From Brachycybe producta (Eukaryota; Arthropoda; Diplopoda; Playtdesmida; Andrognathidae): a stretch of DNA of 64,000 nucleotides. Position numbers and translations under genes: made by a program. Each line of letters begins with the position of its first letter. Position 1 is the first letter of the stretch. The notes beneath the pieces are model-generated. The model saw nothing but the letters and a program-made list of their open reading frames with translations, had not been told where the DNA came from and did not search any database. The stretch covers positions 3,029,001-3,093,000 of the forward strand of contig JAUPFP010000003.1 of NCBI GenBank assembly GCA_036925085.1. Direction: 5' to 3'. Shown piece after piece: positions 1 to 10,710 of this stretch.

Positions 1-275
1 TTTTTTCTGTAATGACCCCTCAGAGTTCAAGGGGCGTTTTACACTTTAAAAGAAAAATGTCATAAAATTATGTCAGTCATACCTTATGTGCTATTATTTT
101 ATGATTGTCATAGTATTATGTACACTAGTCAATGGCAGTCATATGACAATATTTGTCATAATAATATTTTGTAAATTGCTTTTGTGACTTTTAGAAGGTT
201 ACAAGTTAGATGTGACAATTTACTGTCATATGACTGTCTTAATTTCTTTCTGTAATGAGCCCTAGGTTAAAGGGT
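1..275. repeat. Partial GTCAT-rich dispersed repeat at window edge
   Basis: The segment is rich in TGTCATA, GTCATATGAC and TGACAATTT. It begins and ends with a CTGTAATGA motif (about 8 and 250), as if bounded by direct copies. Similar GTCATATGACAGT and CATTACAGAAA motifs occur in the tandem repeat at 52.75-53.45 kb, so this is probably a member of the same family. No open frame of note. Family unknown. Confidence 0.45.
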
Positions 276-765
276 GGTTCAACCCTTTCAGTCTCAGGTT
301 ATTTTCTAGTTTTTTAGAAGTGGCAACTGTAAAAAAATAGATAGATAGAGAGAGCGAGAGAGAGAGATAAAAGACTAGATAAGGAGGGATTGGTAATCCT
401 ACGACCAACTTTCATTAACGGGTTTCTCTCTCTCCTTCTCTCTCTCTCATTCTATCTCGTGTTCTAAACACCCATCTAAAGCATTAACGTATTTACTCCT
501 CGTCTAGTTTTTTTCCCCATCATCCCCTCTAGTATATAACTAACAATAATATAGAGAGACGTCCTCCATTTTTCCCTCCCTTTTAACCCCACCCACCCCT
601 TATTGTGAAACCCCCCCCCCCCCCCTCTCCTCACTTCTCCCATCCAATTCAACTATGAGAAATACTAATCCCTTCATTATTGCTCTGTATTTGCTCTAGA
701 TAAATTGGGTAGATAGAGAGACAGAAAGAAGCTGGCAAAAGCAATAATAACAGAATGAGAGTGCG
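276..765. repeat. Low-complexity GA/CT stretches and a 15-C run
   Basis: Short GATA/GA runs (about 335-370) and CT runs (about 425-450) precede a 15-base C homopolymer at 611-625. No gene seen in this gap. Confidence 0.6.
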
Positions 766-1395
766 CGCGATAGAGTGAAAGATAGTGGGTCAGAGTGAAA
801 GGAAGAGAGTGAGATCAGACTGAAAGATGGTGGGACAGAGTGCAAGCTAGAAAGGCAAAGAGTGAGATAGAGTGAAAGATAGAAAGGAAGAGAGTGAGAT
901 AGAGTGAAAGATAGAAAGGAAGAGTGAGATAGAGTGAAAAATAGAAAGGAAGAGAGTGAGATAGTGAAAGACAGTGGAATAGACTGAAAGATGGTGGGGC
1001 AGAGTGAAAGCTAGAAAGGCAAAGAGTGAGATAGAAAGGAAGAGAGTGAGATAGAGTCAAAGATAGAAAACGAAGATAGTGAGATAGAGTGAAAGATAGA
1101 AAAGGAAGAGTGAGATAGTGAAATATAGAAAGGAAGAGTGTGAGATAATGATAGATAGAAAGGAAGAGTGTTGAATAGTGAAAGATAGTGGGACAGAGTC
1201 AAAGTGAAAGATAGTCAGATAGTGAGATAGTAGGGCAGGATGAAAGATAATTTGGTAGAGTGTATGACATGAGGAAGAGTGAAACAGCAAGAAAGAATGT
1301 GAGATAGTAAACCTGAGATAGAATGAAAGAAACCTACGGGAAGAGAATGAGATAGAGTGACAGAAAGATATACGAGCGTAAGAAAGCGAGAAAAA
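766..1395. repeat. Degenerate GA-rich minisatellite, about 26-bp unit
   Basis: A purine-rich unit, roughly GAGATAGAGTGAAAGATAG followed by AAAGGAA, recurs over 20 times with substitutions and small indels. The Ser/Leu/Phe/His-rich frames on the opposite strand follow from this composition and are not genes. Confidence 0.8.
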
Positions 1396-1865
1396 TAATT
1401 TTCTGATTGGATGAATTGTGACAGATTTAAAGAGGGGTTAAAAACTAGAAGGGGAATATGAAAAGCGATTCTTTTTTTGAGAGAGGGAGGGAAATCCACG
1501 TGTGATCCATCTTTCGAGCCACGTGACCATGTTTTCAGTGAGTTTAAAGGGGGCGGGGTGAGAGACGGATGGCACAATATGTTAATGGGACGTCCCATAT
1601 GAGAATGGTGGTTATCTTTTGGATACAATATTTACAAAAGCTCTTCTAGCATTTTAATTTCAATTGAAACCAACTCTAATGGATTTGATTGATCGGTTTA
1701 GTTATTAAAATAAAAGCCGAATGTTAAAACCTGCAACTGATTACTCAGAACACCCCTCATGGCACACAGACCACTTTTAGTGGTCGGGTTTGACTGCAAA
1801 ATGAGTTTCTTAATTTGCTAATTTGAAAGTTTAAAACGATTGCTTCTGATAGTTTATCGACAGTT
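1396..1865. other. AT-rich spacer with a GACCACTTTTAGTGGTC hairpin
   Basis: No gene or long repeat is visible. A 17-base perfect inverted repeat at 1769-1785 matches the ACCACTTTTTAGTGGT arm of the elements at 58.26-58.63 kb. It is followed by the same GACTGCAAAATGA-type sequence, so it is likely an element remnant. Confidence 0.5.
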
Positions 1866-2445
1866 TTCTTAACTGAAAAGTTTTCTTGAGTTTTCTTGAC
1901 AGTTTACTTGATGGTTTTCTTAACTGAAAAGTTTTCTTGATGGTTTTCTTAACTGAAAAGTTTTCTTGATGGTTTTCTTAACTGAAAAGTTTTCTTGAGT
2001 TTTCTTGACAGTTTACTTGATGCTTTTCTTAACTGAAAAGTTTTCTTGATGGTTTTCTTAACTGAAAAGTTTTCTTGATGGTTTTCTTAACTGAAAAGTT
2101 TTCTTGAGTTTTCTTGACAGTTTACTTGATGCTTTTCTTAACTGAAAAGTTTTCTTGATGGTTTTCTTAACTGAAAAGTTTTCTTGATGGTTTTCTTAAC
2201 TGAAAAGTTTTCTTGATGGTTTTCTTAACTGAAAAGTTTTCTTGAGTTTTCTTGACAGTTTACTTGATGCTTTTCTTAACTGAAAAGTTTTCTTGATGGT
2301 TTTCTTAACTGAAAAGTTTTCTTGATGGTTTTCTTAACTGAAAAGTTTTCTTGAGTTTTCTTGACAGTTTACTTGATGCTTTTCTTAACTGAAAAATTTT
2401 CTTGACAGTTTTCTTAACTGAAAAGTTTTTTCTTGACAGTTTACA
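1866..2445. repeat. 29-bp minisatellite with higher-order pattern
   Basis: The unit is TTTTCTTGATGGTTTTCTTA plus ACTGAAAAG. At irregular intervals a variant unit appears (TTTTCTTGAGTTTTCTTGAC, AGTTTACTTGATGC), so two or three standard monomers alternate with one long monomer. Copies are nearly identical, which suggests recent expansion. It has no distinct spacers and is not CRISPR. Confidence 0.9.
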
Positions 2446-3094
2446 ACTTGAGAGTAAAATAAACTACCCTTCAATATAAGAAATACACTTGAGAGTTGAT
2501 TTAAAATTCTCTTACCACCTCTGAGAGTTTTCTTTTCTTGCATTTTCTTTCTTCGTCATCGTTCGAATGAGAGACGATTCTTAATAAAAATATAATGGAA
2601 AAAATATAATATATTAAAATTCCGATTCAATGGGTGAGAAGAAATTGACATCCAATATTACATATCTATATGTATAAAGGTCGATGCCACTAACACATTC
2701 AAACATTAAAAAATGGCCTCCCTCCAACCCCCCCCCCCCCCCCTTCACTCTCCATATTCTTATGGTGGTGCCAAAAACCAATAATAATAATGGGTCCGAA
2801 AAGTACCATCCATATAGGGATTATTATTAGATATTATTGAGAGAGAGAGAGAGTGGGCCGAATTATAATTGAAAGAGGAACCGTGGGTGAGAGAGTGAAT
2901 GGAGTTGAAAAAATAAGTAGCGGCAGGCGACGGGTTGGAACCCCAAATATTCAATTAAACTTAGCTAACTTTCACTGACAACAAAAAAAAAAAAAGGTCA
3001 CTAGAACTCAACGGTTAACATTAGAGAGGACATGGGAGGGTAATCTTTTATTCTGCACATGCGCATATAGCATTTGGAAATATAAACCGAACAC
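2446..3094. other. AT-rich spacer, C16 run and short GA run
   Basis: Contains a 16-C homopolymer at 2728-2743, a GA run near 2840-2855 and an A-rich tract near 2981. No coding signal seen. Confidence 0.5.
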
Positions 3095-3504
3095 ACAGGC
3101 AAGTGACAGGCAATTAGAAATCGGGATGAACAGAAGTTGGCTCCGCCCTTTTTATGACGAACGGCAACTTCTAATTGGTTTGTTGTGTGGTTCCACGTTG
3201 AAAAAGGGCGGAGCATGTGACGTCAAACTACATAACCAACCAATTAGAAGTTTCCGTTCGTCATAAAAAGGGCGGAGCCAACTTCTGTTCGTCCCGTTTT
3301 CTAATTGCCTGTGGCAAGTGTGCCCAGCAGTAAAATTTTGTTTTCCCCGCCCTTTTATGAGTGTCAGACCAAATATTAACCAATTAGAAATTGAAAAGGG
3401 CGGAGCATATGTGACATCAGACCCAGTAACAAACCAATTAGAAATTTATGACGCTCATAAAAGGGTGGAGCCAAAAAATTCTGAAGCTGTCTACAGATGC
3501 CTGT
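3095..3504. mobile_element. Chimeric ACAGGCA foldback element (C-type left arm, B-type right arm) interrupted by copy A1
   Basis: The left end (ACAGGCAAGTGTGCCCAGCA after removing the insert) matches subfamily C (31806-32002). The right end (AGCTGTCTACAGATGCCTGT) matches subfamily B (25478-25618, 46540-46737). The two ends are therefore not inverted repeats of each other beyond ACAGGCA/TGCCTGT. The core carries GGGCGGAG, CCAATTAG and TGACATCA. No flanking duplication is seen (CCGAACAC versus GAAAAACG), which fits an origin by recombination rather than one transposition. Confidence 0.7.
3106..3312 (+). mobile_element. ACAGGCA foldback MITE, copy A1
   Basis: A 207-bp element with long inverted arms (ACAGGCAATTAGAAATCGGG and its complement). 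It is flanked by a perfect 8-bp duplication GGCAAGTG (3098-3105 and 3313-3320) and sits inside the chimeric element around it. The core has TGACGTCA at 3218-3225, GGGCGGAG/CTCCGCCC and several CCAATTAG. No ORF for a transposase, so it would be mobilised in trans. Confidence 0.9.
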
Positions 3505-3870
3505 GAAAAACGTTCGCTTGAAAAATGTAAATTTTCTTAAAACCGCGGGTGAAGACAGGCAATTAGAAAACAGGACGAACAGAAGTTGGCTCCGCCCTTT
3601 TTATGACGATCGGCAACTTCTAATTGGTTTATGTGGTTCGACATTGAAAAAGGGCGGAGCATCTGACGTCAGACTACATAACCAACCAATTAGAAGTTGC
3701 CGTTCGTCATAACTGTCATAACGTCATAACTGTTTGTCTCGATTTCTAATTGCCTGTCGGGTGAAGTGGGAAAGAGACAACCATATAAAACATACTAGCC
3801 AATGCAGTGGCGCCATCTGAGAGGACAAAAACAAAATAAATATCTATTCAGCCACCTTTACAACCATCAT
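3505..3870. mobile_element. Family K repeat arm interrupted by A2, carries CTCF-like site
   Basis: GAAAAACGTTCGCTTGAAAA and the downstream AAATAAATATCTATTCAGCC match the right half of the foldback at 37286-37870. It contains CAGTGGCGCCATCTGA at 3805-3820. A2 interrupts it. Confidence 0.65.
3555..3757 (+). mobile_element. ACAGGCA foldback MITE, copy A2
   Basis: Same arms and core as A1, with TGACGTCA at 3664-3671 and a partly disrupted right arm. Flanked by a perfect 9-bp duplication CGGGTGAAG (3546-3554, 3758-3766). The host repeat (family K) has an unoccupied relative near 37774 (AAACCGCGCTGGTGAGAGG), which supports real insertion. Confidence 0.9.
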
Positions 3871-4275
3871 GAAAATGTTAATATTAGTCAATTCTAGTTT
3901 CTTATAAAATTCTTGAATAACACAAAAGAAGATAAGGGAAAAAGAGTTAACAACAGTGGGCTAAAAAGGGGTCACTTTTAGTGTCAGTTGTTTGACCCAC
4001 TTATGACCCTCCAAATATAATCTAGAAACAAAGAATATTTAATCTTCTCATTTCATAATAAGAAAAGTTGAAATGAATACAAGAAGAACACACACACACA
4101 CATTAGACATTCTTATTTTCTTAAGAATATCAGACAACAAAATAAGATAAATATAAACAAAAGTTCTTTCATGTGAAAAGGTTAGAAGAAGAAAAAAAAA
4201 ATTCATGATCAAACAACAATGCAATGGAAAAGTACACCCTGCATACGTTATGGAAAATGTAAGGAGGCCTTAAGG
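3871..4275. other. AT-rich spacer
   Basis: A short (CA)n near 4090-4102 and A-rich DNA. No gene or clear element. Confidence 0.4.
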
Positions 4276-4331
4276 GTACATAGACCACGTTTTTTACGAC
4301 TGCAAAATGAAGTCGAAGGTGGTTGCAGCTG

Positions 4332-4537
4332 ACAGGCAATTAGAAAACGGGATGAACAAAATTGGTTCCGCCCTTTTTATTGACGAACGGCAACTTCTAA
4401 TTGGCTGGTTATGTAGTCTGACGTCACATGCTCCGCCCTTTTCAATGTCGAACCACACAACAAACCAATTAGAAGTTGCCGTTCGTCATAAAAAGGGTGG
4501 AGTCAACTTCTGTTCGTTCCGATTTCTAATTGCCTGT
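4332..4537 (-). mobile_element. ACAGGCA foldback MITE, copy A3
   Basis: Intact arms (ACAGGCAATTAGAAAACGGG ... TTTCTAATTGCCTGT), CRE palindrome at 4419-4426, inverted relative to A1/A2. No clear target duplication (TGCAGCTG versus TAATTTTG), so one flank may have been rearranged. It abuts a family K arm at 4538. Confidence 0.85.
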
Positions 4538-4775
4538 TAATTTTGAGAGAAATATTTATATTTTTCAAGCGAACGTTTTTCAGAAGAAACATTACGGGGA
4601 AAAAAAAATTCAAAAGTGTTTTAGAAACTAGAATAGTTGGTGATAATGCTAAAAGTTTTTTTCAATGATGATTTATGGAGGGGGTGGAGGAATGAGACAT
4701 ATAGAACAAAATCGCCACAGCAGTGGCGCCATCTAAGAGGACGAAAATGAAATAAATATCTATTCAGCCACCTTA
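4538..4775. mobile_element. Family K repeat fragment with CTCF-like site
   Basis: TTTCAAGCGAACGTTTTTCA and GAAACATTACGGGG resemble the left half of the K foldback. CAGTGGCGCCATCTA lies at 4721-4735, followed by the AAATAAATATCTATTCAGCC end. Middle part diverged or deleted. Confidence 0.6.
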
Positions 4776-5764
4776 AAGAGAACTCTTTTTTTTTTGTTTG
4801 AATTATTTGATGCGTGTAAACAATGACCCAAACTTTATATTTTAGTCATTTATGCATTAATTTAATCCGGCTGAATTTCTGCCACATTGGGTCACCTTAT
4901 CATAAGCCCCCCCTTCATATCTAAAAGTGTTATAGGAAAAAGGGAAGAGATGAGGGGGGGGGGGGGGTTGAATAGATGGATATAAAGTAGAATTGATTGA
5001 ATAAATTTCAGAGAGAGAAATGGTGGTGGAAGAACAGATTAGAAACACATGCACACTTCCTAATAATAATAATAATTATAATACAGAAAGTGTGTGGGGG
5101 TGGGAGGATTTAAGTGTTTCACCCAACCACCCACTTTCATCCCTCTCCTCCCCCTCCTCTCTTTATAATATTCAATGATAAGTTTTTGGCAGAAAGAGGA
5201 GGTTAGAGGGTAGAAGAAGGTTTTAGTTGGTCCATTCAGCCACCTCTCTCTCTCTCTCTGTCTCCCTTCAAACACATCCTCTCTTTTTAATGTAATCTCT
5301 AATATTTTGAATTACATAATAGAAGAAGAAGAGACTAGAAAACTCACAGGACTGGAAAAAATATTAAAATATATATTATAGTCATCATCATCATCACATC
5401 AAACCCAAACAAAAAGTGAATTTTAAATGATATTCTCCCTATTATTATCACAAAAAAAATATGATAAAAAGCCAAATGTTAAATGACTTTAAAAACTGAC
5501 TTTCATAATGGAGTTCAAAAGGAAATAATGTTTAGGGGTCATTCAAAAAGTCAAAAAAGTGATAATATGTGAATTTCTATTGTCTTTTTGTTCTTCCATT
5601 TTTCTTTATTCTTCTCGAAAAAAAAATAACCTCAAAGGACATTTCTGTCAAAAAAAAAAGTACTTAAAATAGTTCAGAAGTGGCCATTTGCAAAAAAATA
5701 TGCAAATGAAGGAAAACAATAAAAATATATAAACTTTTGGGTCCTATTCTGTGTTTCTTAAGGT
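4776..5764. other. Low-complexity AT-rich spacer with G14 run
   Basis: About 1 kb with no recognisable gene. It has a 14-G run (4954-4967), a short CT run near 5240-5260 and ATC/TAA micro-repeats. Short frames here have no protein-like character. Confidence 0.5.
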
Positions 5765-5779
5765 GTGACCCTTATACAT

Positions 5780-6080
5780 AATACACACCTGATCATTTAA
5801 ATGCATTTAAATAATAAACGTGTTCTACAGAGCCCCGTGAAGGACAAACAAATAATATGTCGAATTCTCAATTTATTCAGTTAATTAATCTGAAAATATT
5901 GAGTTAATACTTAAATATAATCAGATAAACTATTGACATTAAAATATTGATTTAGTATTTCAATTTAAAATATTAATAATAAAAGTCAATTTTTATTTGG
6001 TGTTCATGTCCTTAACTGGATTCCGTATAAATTCACCGAAACACATTTAATTTCAATTCATTTAACTCATGTGTGTATAC
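5780..6080 (+). mobile_element. F2 element (TACC...GGTA), copy 1
   Basis: Member of a family of about 300 bp with the sequence order ACACACCTGATAATTTAAAT, AAACGTGTTCTACAGAGCCC, TGTCGAATTCAATTTATTCA, CTTAACTGGATTCCGTATAA, GAATTCATTTAACTCATG, GTGTACAAGGTAT. No ORF. Ends resemble TA-target MITEs (Tc1/mariner-like), inferred only from the TATACC...GGTATA ends. Confidence 0.75.
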
Positions 6081-6100
6081 TCATGTCATGTATTAACTAA

Positions 6101-6411
6101 GGTATAATACACACCTGATAATTTAAATGCATTTAAATAATAAACGTGTTCTACAGAGCCCTGTGAAGGACAAACAAACAATATGTCGTCGAATTCAATT
6201 TATTCAGTTAATTTATCTCAAAATATTGAGTTAATACTTAAATATATAAACTATTGACAAAATATTGATTTAGTTATTTCAATTTAAAAATATTAATAAT
6301 AAAGTCAATTTTTATTTGTTGTTCATGTCCTTAACTGGATTCCGTATAATTCACCTATAAACACATTTAATTTGAATTCATTCAACTCACGTGTGTGTAC
6401 AAGGTATTAGG
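6101..6411 (+). mobile_element. F2 element, copy 2 (tandem neighbour)
   Basis: Nearly complete second copy in the same orientation about 20 bp after copy 1, ending GTGTGTACAAGGTATTA. Together they form a direct pair, from insertion near an existing copy or from local duplication. Confidence 0.8.
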
Positions 6412-6585
6412 TTTTTTTTATTAGAATTAATTACAAATGATGCCACTAGGTGGAGTTACATGAATTCACGTGGCGGCCACTCCCTTAGATTTCTATGGAC
6501 GTGGTTTAAGTGTTAAACGCCTCCTAGAACTCTTCATTAAATCAATTCTGTCAGAAGAGCAGAATTAAGAAAAAAACTTGAATGC
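6412..6585. promoter_or_regulatory. Spacer with CTCF-like TGCCACTAGGTGGAG
   Basis: TGCCACTAGGTGGAG at 6441-6455 fits the shape CCA-C-TAG-G-TGG of the CTCF core. CACGTGG follows at 6469-6475. Function not shown. Confidence 0.35.
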
Positions 6586-6799
6586 GTTTTAGAAACTAGA
6601 AGAGTATCTCAAAAACGCTTAAATGTATTTTCATATTGATATCGTTCAAAATAAACTTTTAATAGTACTTTAAAAGGATCCAAATTTAAGCGGGCGATAT
6701 TTTTGTTCTAACTTCTGTCAATAAAAAGTGTAATTTTAAAAATATCACAGCATGAAAATACCCTTAAGTGATTGAGCTACCCTTCTAGTTTCTAAAACA
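6586..6799. mobile_element. F1 CTAG foldback element
   Basis: Inverted arms GTTTTAGAAACTAGAAGAGT ... CCCTTCTAGTTTCTAAAAC, with inner arms of the type TTCAAAATAAACTTTT and AAAGTGTAATTTTAAAAATA. Transcribed, it would form a long imperfect hairpin. No ORF. Flanks carry the family's outer signature (CTTCTGAAAGACAGAAT type). Confidence 0.8.
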
Positions 6800-7131
6800 T
6801 TTTTTTAGGATTTTCTTAATTTTTATAAGTTCAAAAATAATCTGTTCATAAAATCATCTTAAAAATATTCATTTTAGTTTATTTTTTGTTTTAAAAATGT
6901 TTCAAAACATTGTTTTTCAGGTAAGAAGTGTTTTTTTTTTCTGATGAAACAAAAAAACGGCGTGAAAAATAACAACAATAATTACGTCATTTACGAAAAA
7001 CAAAAGGTAAGATTTCGAATTTTGATTTCATTTTTATCTAAATTTCGATGTTTTATCACGTGATTTCTTTTCTTCAAAATCTGCTTTTTATTGCGTTTTC
7101 AGAAGAGCAACCGCAAATGACAAATTGAAAA

Positions 7132-7309
7132 TATTTTAGAAACTAGAAGGGTAGCTGAAGGTTTGCTATTTTTCAAAATAAACTTTTTACAAAGACACAA
7201 ATTTAAAAAAAAAAATATTGTTCGCTTGATATAAAAAGTTTATTTTAAAAGATATCACAACATGAAAATACATTTAAGCAATTTAGCTACCCTTCTAGTT
7301 TCTAAAACA
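7132..7309. mobile_element. F1 CTAG foldback element
   Basis: Arms TATTTTAGAAACTAGAAGGG and CCCTTCTAGTTTCTAAAACA with inner complementary TTCAAAATAAACTTTTTA / AAAAGTTTATTTTAAAAGAT. Shorter loop than the first copy. Confidence 0.8.
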
Positions 7310-7448
7310 TTGAATTCTCTCTTAATTTTGTTCCTAAAAGACTAGAATATATTATCAGAGTTCGAGAGGAGCGGTTAACACTTAAACCACCTTTAAGATG
7401 TTTTAGTTTGTCTTACAGAAGAACAAAAACGAAGAGAAATTAAAAAAT

Positions 7449-7619
7449 GTTTTAGAAACTAGAAAGGTTTCTCAATCACATAAGAGCAATTTCATGTTAA
7501 TATCTGTCAAAATAAACTTTGTATAGATGGAAATAGTACAATTAAAAAGTTTATTTTAAAAGATATCAACATGAAAATAATCTTAAGTGATTCAGCAAAC
7601 CATTCTAGTTTCTAAAACA
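7449..7619. mobile_element. F1 CTAG foldback element
   Basis: Arms TGTTTTAGAAACTAGAAAGG and CATTCTAGTTTCTAAAACAC, with the inner TCAAAATAAACTTT / AAAGTTTATTTTAAAAGATA pair. Third copy in about 1.1 kb. Confidence 0.8.
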
Positions 7620-7869
7620 CTTTCTAGTTTCTTTTCATGTTGCTTCTGAAACACAGAATAATCATGAGTTCAAACTTTAAAACCAACTTAAATATTAGTG
7701 ATTTTAATTATTTTAATTATAACGAACTTTGTTAAATATGAAGTATTAACTTTTCAAAGAAAGAAATTCGAAGTTTTAAAAAACTAGAATGTTTAAAAGG
7801 TAAACTTTCATGACATTATTCAAAATAAACTATATTCCAGCTTGAAAATACAACACAAATACAGAAAAA

Positions 7870-8010
7870 AAATTATACTTTAAGTCAAAAGTGACGGTTT
7901 AAAGGCTAGACTTTTCATAGAGTTTAGCCTCTAACCAAGTCTCTTTTTATTGCAAAATAATCATAATTGTTTTTGCCGTAACGAGGATAATCGTGATGCT
8001 TGCAGTGATT
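7870..8010. mobile_element. F3 (GGCTCGG / TTAGAGGCTA) fragment
   Basis: Contains the AAAGGCTAGACTTTT ... AGCCTCTAACCAAGTCT foldback centre found in the full F3 element at 32564-32883. Ends are missing. Confidence 0.5.
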
Positions 8011-8071
8011 GCCCTTCTTTAGGAGCTAATATGTAATAAATAGGGCTGAGTAGGTGTTTATCCGAGTAATA

Positions 8072-8374
8072 CCTAATACCTCGTAAACAGTCATGAGTTA
8101 AATGAATTTAAATTAAGTGTTTAGGGTGAATTATACGGAATCCAGTTAAGGACACGAATACCAAATAAAAATTGACTTTAATTATTAATATTTTAAATCG
8201 AAATACTAAATCAATATTTTTCTCAATAGTTTATATTATTATATTTAAGTATTAACTCACTATTTTCAGATTATTAACTGAATAAATTGAATTCGATGAC
8301 ATATTGTTTGTTTGTCCTTCACGGGGCTCTGTAGAACACGTTTATTATTTAAATGCATTTAAATTATCAGGTGT
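8072..8374 (-). mobile_element. F2 element, copy 3 (reverse)
   Basis: Reverse-complement copy: GAGTTAAATGAATTTAAATT, TACGGAATCCAGTTAAGGAC, GAATTCGATGACATATTGTT, CTGTAGAACACGTTTATTAT, AAATTATCAGGTGT. The far end lacks the usual TACCTAGTAC. Confidence 0.8.
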
Positions 8375-8471
8375 GGACTAGCTTACTGTATAAGAGATAA
8401 CCGTAAATTCTAACTTTGGCACGCATTTAACATGTTTTATGATTAGTTGATGCAAAATTATAAGAAACTAG

Positions 8472-8694
8472 AGTTTTAGAAACTAGAAGAGTAGCTCAAT
8501 CATTTAAAGCGCATTTTGAAGTTTGACATATCTTTCAAAATAAACTTTTTATAGAAAAAAAAAAATTAAAAAGTATCACCTGTTTAAAGTTGGATACTTT
8601 TCAAACTTACATAAAATGTTTATTTTGAAAGATACCAAACATGAAAATACCTATAAAAGTAATTGAGCTATACCCTTCTAGTTTCTAAAAACAC
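8472..8694. mobile_element. F1 CTAG foldback element
   Basis: Clear long inverted arms GTTTTAGAAACTAGAAGAGT / ACCCTTCTAGTTTCTAAAAA plus internal TTCAAAATAAACTTTTTAT / TGTTTATTTTGAAAGATA pairing. Confidence 0.8.
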
Positions 8695-8739
8695 TTTCTA
8701 GTTTATCTTAACTTCTCTTCTGAAAGGAAAGACAGAATA

Positions 8740-9060
8740 AAGTTCGGCTATTTTCAAACGGCCATAAAAAGTTTATTTTGAAAGATGTCTACATGAAAAT
8801 ACTCTTAAGTGATTAAGATACCCTTCTAGTTTCTAATTTTGTCTTTCAGTAGCAAAATGAAGAGAACCTTTAAAGTGTGTTAGAAACTAGAAGGATAGCT
8901 TATTGGTTTCTTTCAAAATAAACTTTTTAAAGACAAAAATTAAAACAATATCGTATATATTTAAAGTTCAGTCATTATTAAACTTGATATAAAAAAAGTT
9001 TATTTTAAAAGATATCAACATTAAAATAGCCTTTTAAGTGAAACTTTTAAAGTGACAGAA
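8740..9060. mobile_element. F1 partial copies (right half, then damaged copy)
   Basis: 8751-8838 is a right half (AAGTTTATTTTGAAAGATGT ... CCCTTCTAGTTTCTAA). 8879-9037 begins with TGTGTTAGAAACTAGAAGGA and carries both inner arms, but its right end has decayed. Confidence 0.65.
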
Positions 9061-9419
9061 AAAGTGAAAGAAACTAGAAGGGTTAGCTCAATGCTAATAC
9101 CTAGTACACACACCTGATAATTTAAATGCATTTAAATAATAAACGTGTTCTACAGAGCTCTGTGAAGGACAAACAAACAATATGTCGAATTCAATTTATT
9201 CAGTTAATAATCTGAAAATATTGAGTTAATACTTAAATATAGAAACTATTGACAAAATATTGATTTAGTATTTCAATTTAAAATATTAACAAAATCCATT
9301 TTTATTTTGTGTTCATGTCCTTAACTGGATTCCGTATAATTCACCTAAACACATTTAATTTGAATTCATTTAACTCATGACAGTGTACAAAGTATTAACC
9401 CTTCTAGTTTCTAAAACAC
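9061..9419. mobile_element. F1 element end pair split by an F2 insertion
   Basis: GAAACTAGAAGGGTTAGCTC runs to about 9090 and AACCCTTCTAGTTTCTAAAA resumes at 9397. The F2 copy between them marks F2 activity after F1. Only F1 arm ends remain, so the F1 copy may already have been short. Confidence 0.6.
9093..9396 (+). mobile_element. F2 element, copy 4, nested in F1
   Basis: Complete copy with TAATACCTAGTACACAC at the left end and GTGTACAAAGTATTA at the right, giving inverted ends of about 15 bp. Internal landmarks match copy 1. Confidence 0.85.
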
Positions 9420-10097
9420 TTTCAAAATTTCTCTTCATTTTACACAGCTGAAATGAAGAATTATCAAGAGACCTCCTCCTCGTTTACACTTTAAAACCAA
9501 ATTAACACCGAAGTTCGTTTAACACAAAAAACACTTCCGTCCGTTTTCATTTCGTGTTAAAACGGTTTCAATTCTATAATGGAATTTTAACACATACTGT
9601 GTGTCATATGGTTGCAACAAGAAGTAATTATTATAAAACGTGATATAAAGTGAAAAATGAGTAATTTTTCATATTACTGAAAGAAAACATTTCTCTCTCT
9701 TTTTTTCTAAATAAGAAAAATGAAAATGGAAAATTAACTTCCTGCGTCCATTTGTTCAAATGACAAAAGATATTTTCTCTCCATCAATTCCACCCTTTTA
9801 AGCTGCCCCCCCCCCCTTCCTTTTTTCTCTAATAAAACCGGAAATGCATCGCCTTCAAACACAAGTCCAATATTTTATATAGTAAAAAAAAACCCAAACA
9901 CTTGGTTTTTTTTTCTTTCAACATACAACATGTATTTGTTGTTGCAAAACAAGAAGAAAACAAAAGACAAAATAACAAAAGAAATCTTTGATTGAACAAC
10001 TTTATTACAAAAACCACAAAAAAAAGCCTTAAAAAAGCACAAAACACATTGAGATTGAAATAAAAGTTGCAGAAAAAGAAGATGGAGGATTATTAGT
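9420..10097. other. AT-rich spacer with C11 run
   Basis: No gene or element recognised. C homopolymer at 9806-9816. Confidence 0.45.
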
Positions 10098-10525
10098 AGG
10101 GATGGGTCCATTCGAATCCTCGAATCCCGCGAATCTTGAAAAATATTCGAAAATTCGAAAACTCGAATCTTCTGCGCTTTTTTCGTCTTTCGAATTTTTC
10201 GAATCCTAACCTTAAAAAAACCTGTTAAAAACTTTGGTAAAATTAGTTTTAACTCCAATTGACGTCCAATAGAAGCGTTGACTAACAAAAAAACCGGTGA
10301 TTGTTAGCAATTTCGGTTGGTATCCGGGGATCACCAATGGATCACCTTGTGGCCTGACCCTGAGTGACGCCACACTGTGTTTTCAATTCATTAATAATTT
10401 AATATTTAATATTATTTCATTTATTTGTATCTTCTTAATGAATAATATAGGATTCTTATATGAAGGATTTGAGAGATTCGAGAACCTTTTAGGATTCGAG
10501 AAAATTTAGGATTCGTCCCACCTCT
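10098..10525 (+). mobile_element. ATTCGAAT element, copy 1
   Basis: Starts GGGATGGGTCCATTCGAATC and ends GGATTCGTCCCACCTC, giving imperfect inverted ends rich in ATTCGAA/GATTCGA. The unique middle (TTTCGGTTGGTATCC, GTGACGCCACACTGTG) recurs inverted at 16652-17071. Non-autonomous; ends suggest a hAT-like or similar DNA transposon, unproved. Confidence 0.75.
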
Positions 10526-10534
10526 ATTTATTAG

Positions 10535-10710
10535 AGTTTTATTAGATCTCTCAATCTTTTGAGCAAATTCTCTCAATCTTTTGAGCAACATCTCTCAATC
10601 TTTTGAGAAATTTTTCTCAAACTTTAAAGTAAGCTCACTCAAACACTTGAGGTAGAAGATCAATCTTTTTGAGAAAAGCTTCTCAAAAGACCAATTGAAC
10701 TTTCTCAAAA
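10535..10710. repeat. 22-bp repeat TCTCTCAATCTTTTGAGCAA
   Basis: Three near-perfect units followed by diverged units with CTCAAAAG/CTTTTGAG palindromes. Directly downstream of the ATTCGAAT element. Confidence 0.7.

Noticed and set aside
1866-2445. CRISPR-like regular repeats
   Set aside because: No unique spacers; units abut directly and the genome is eukaryotic in character.
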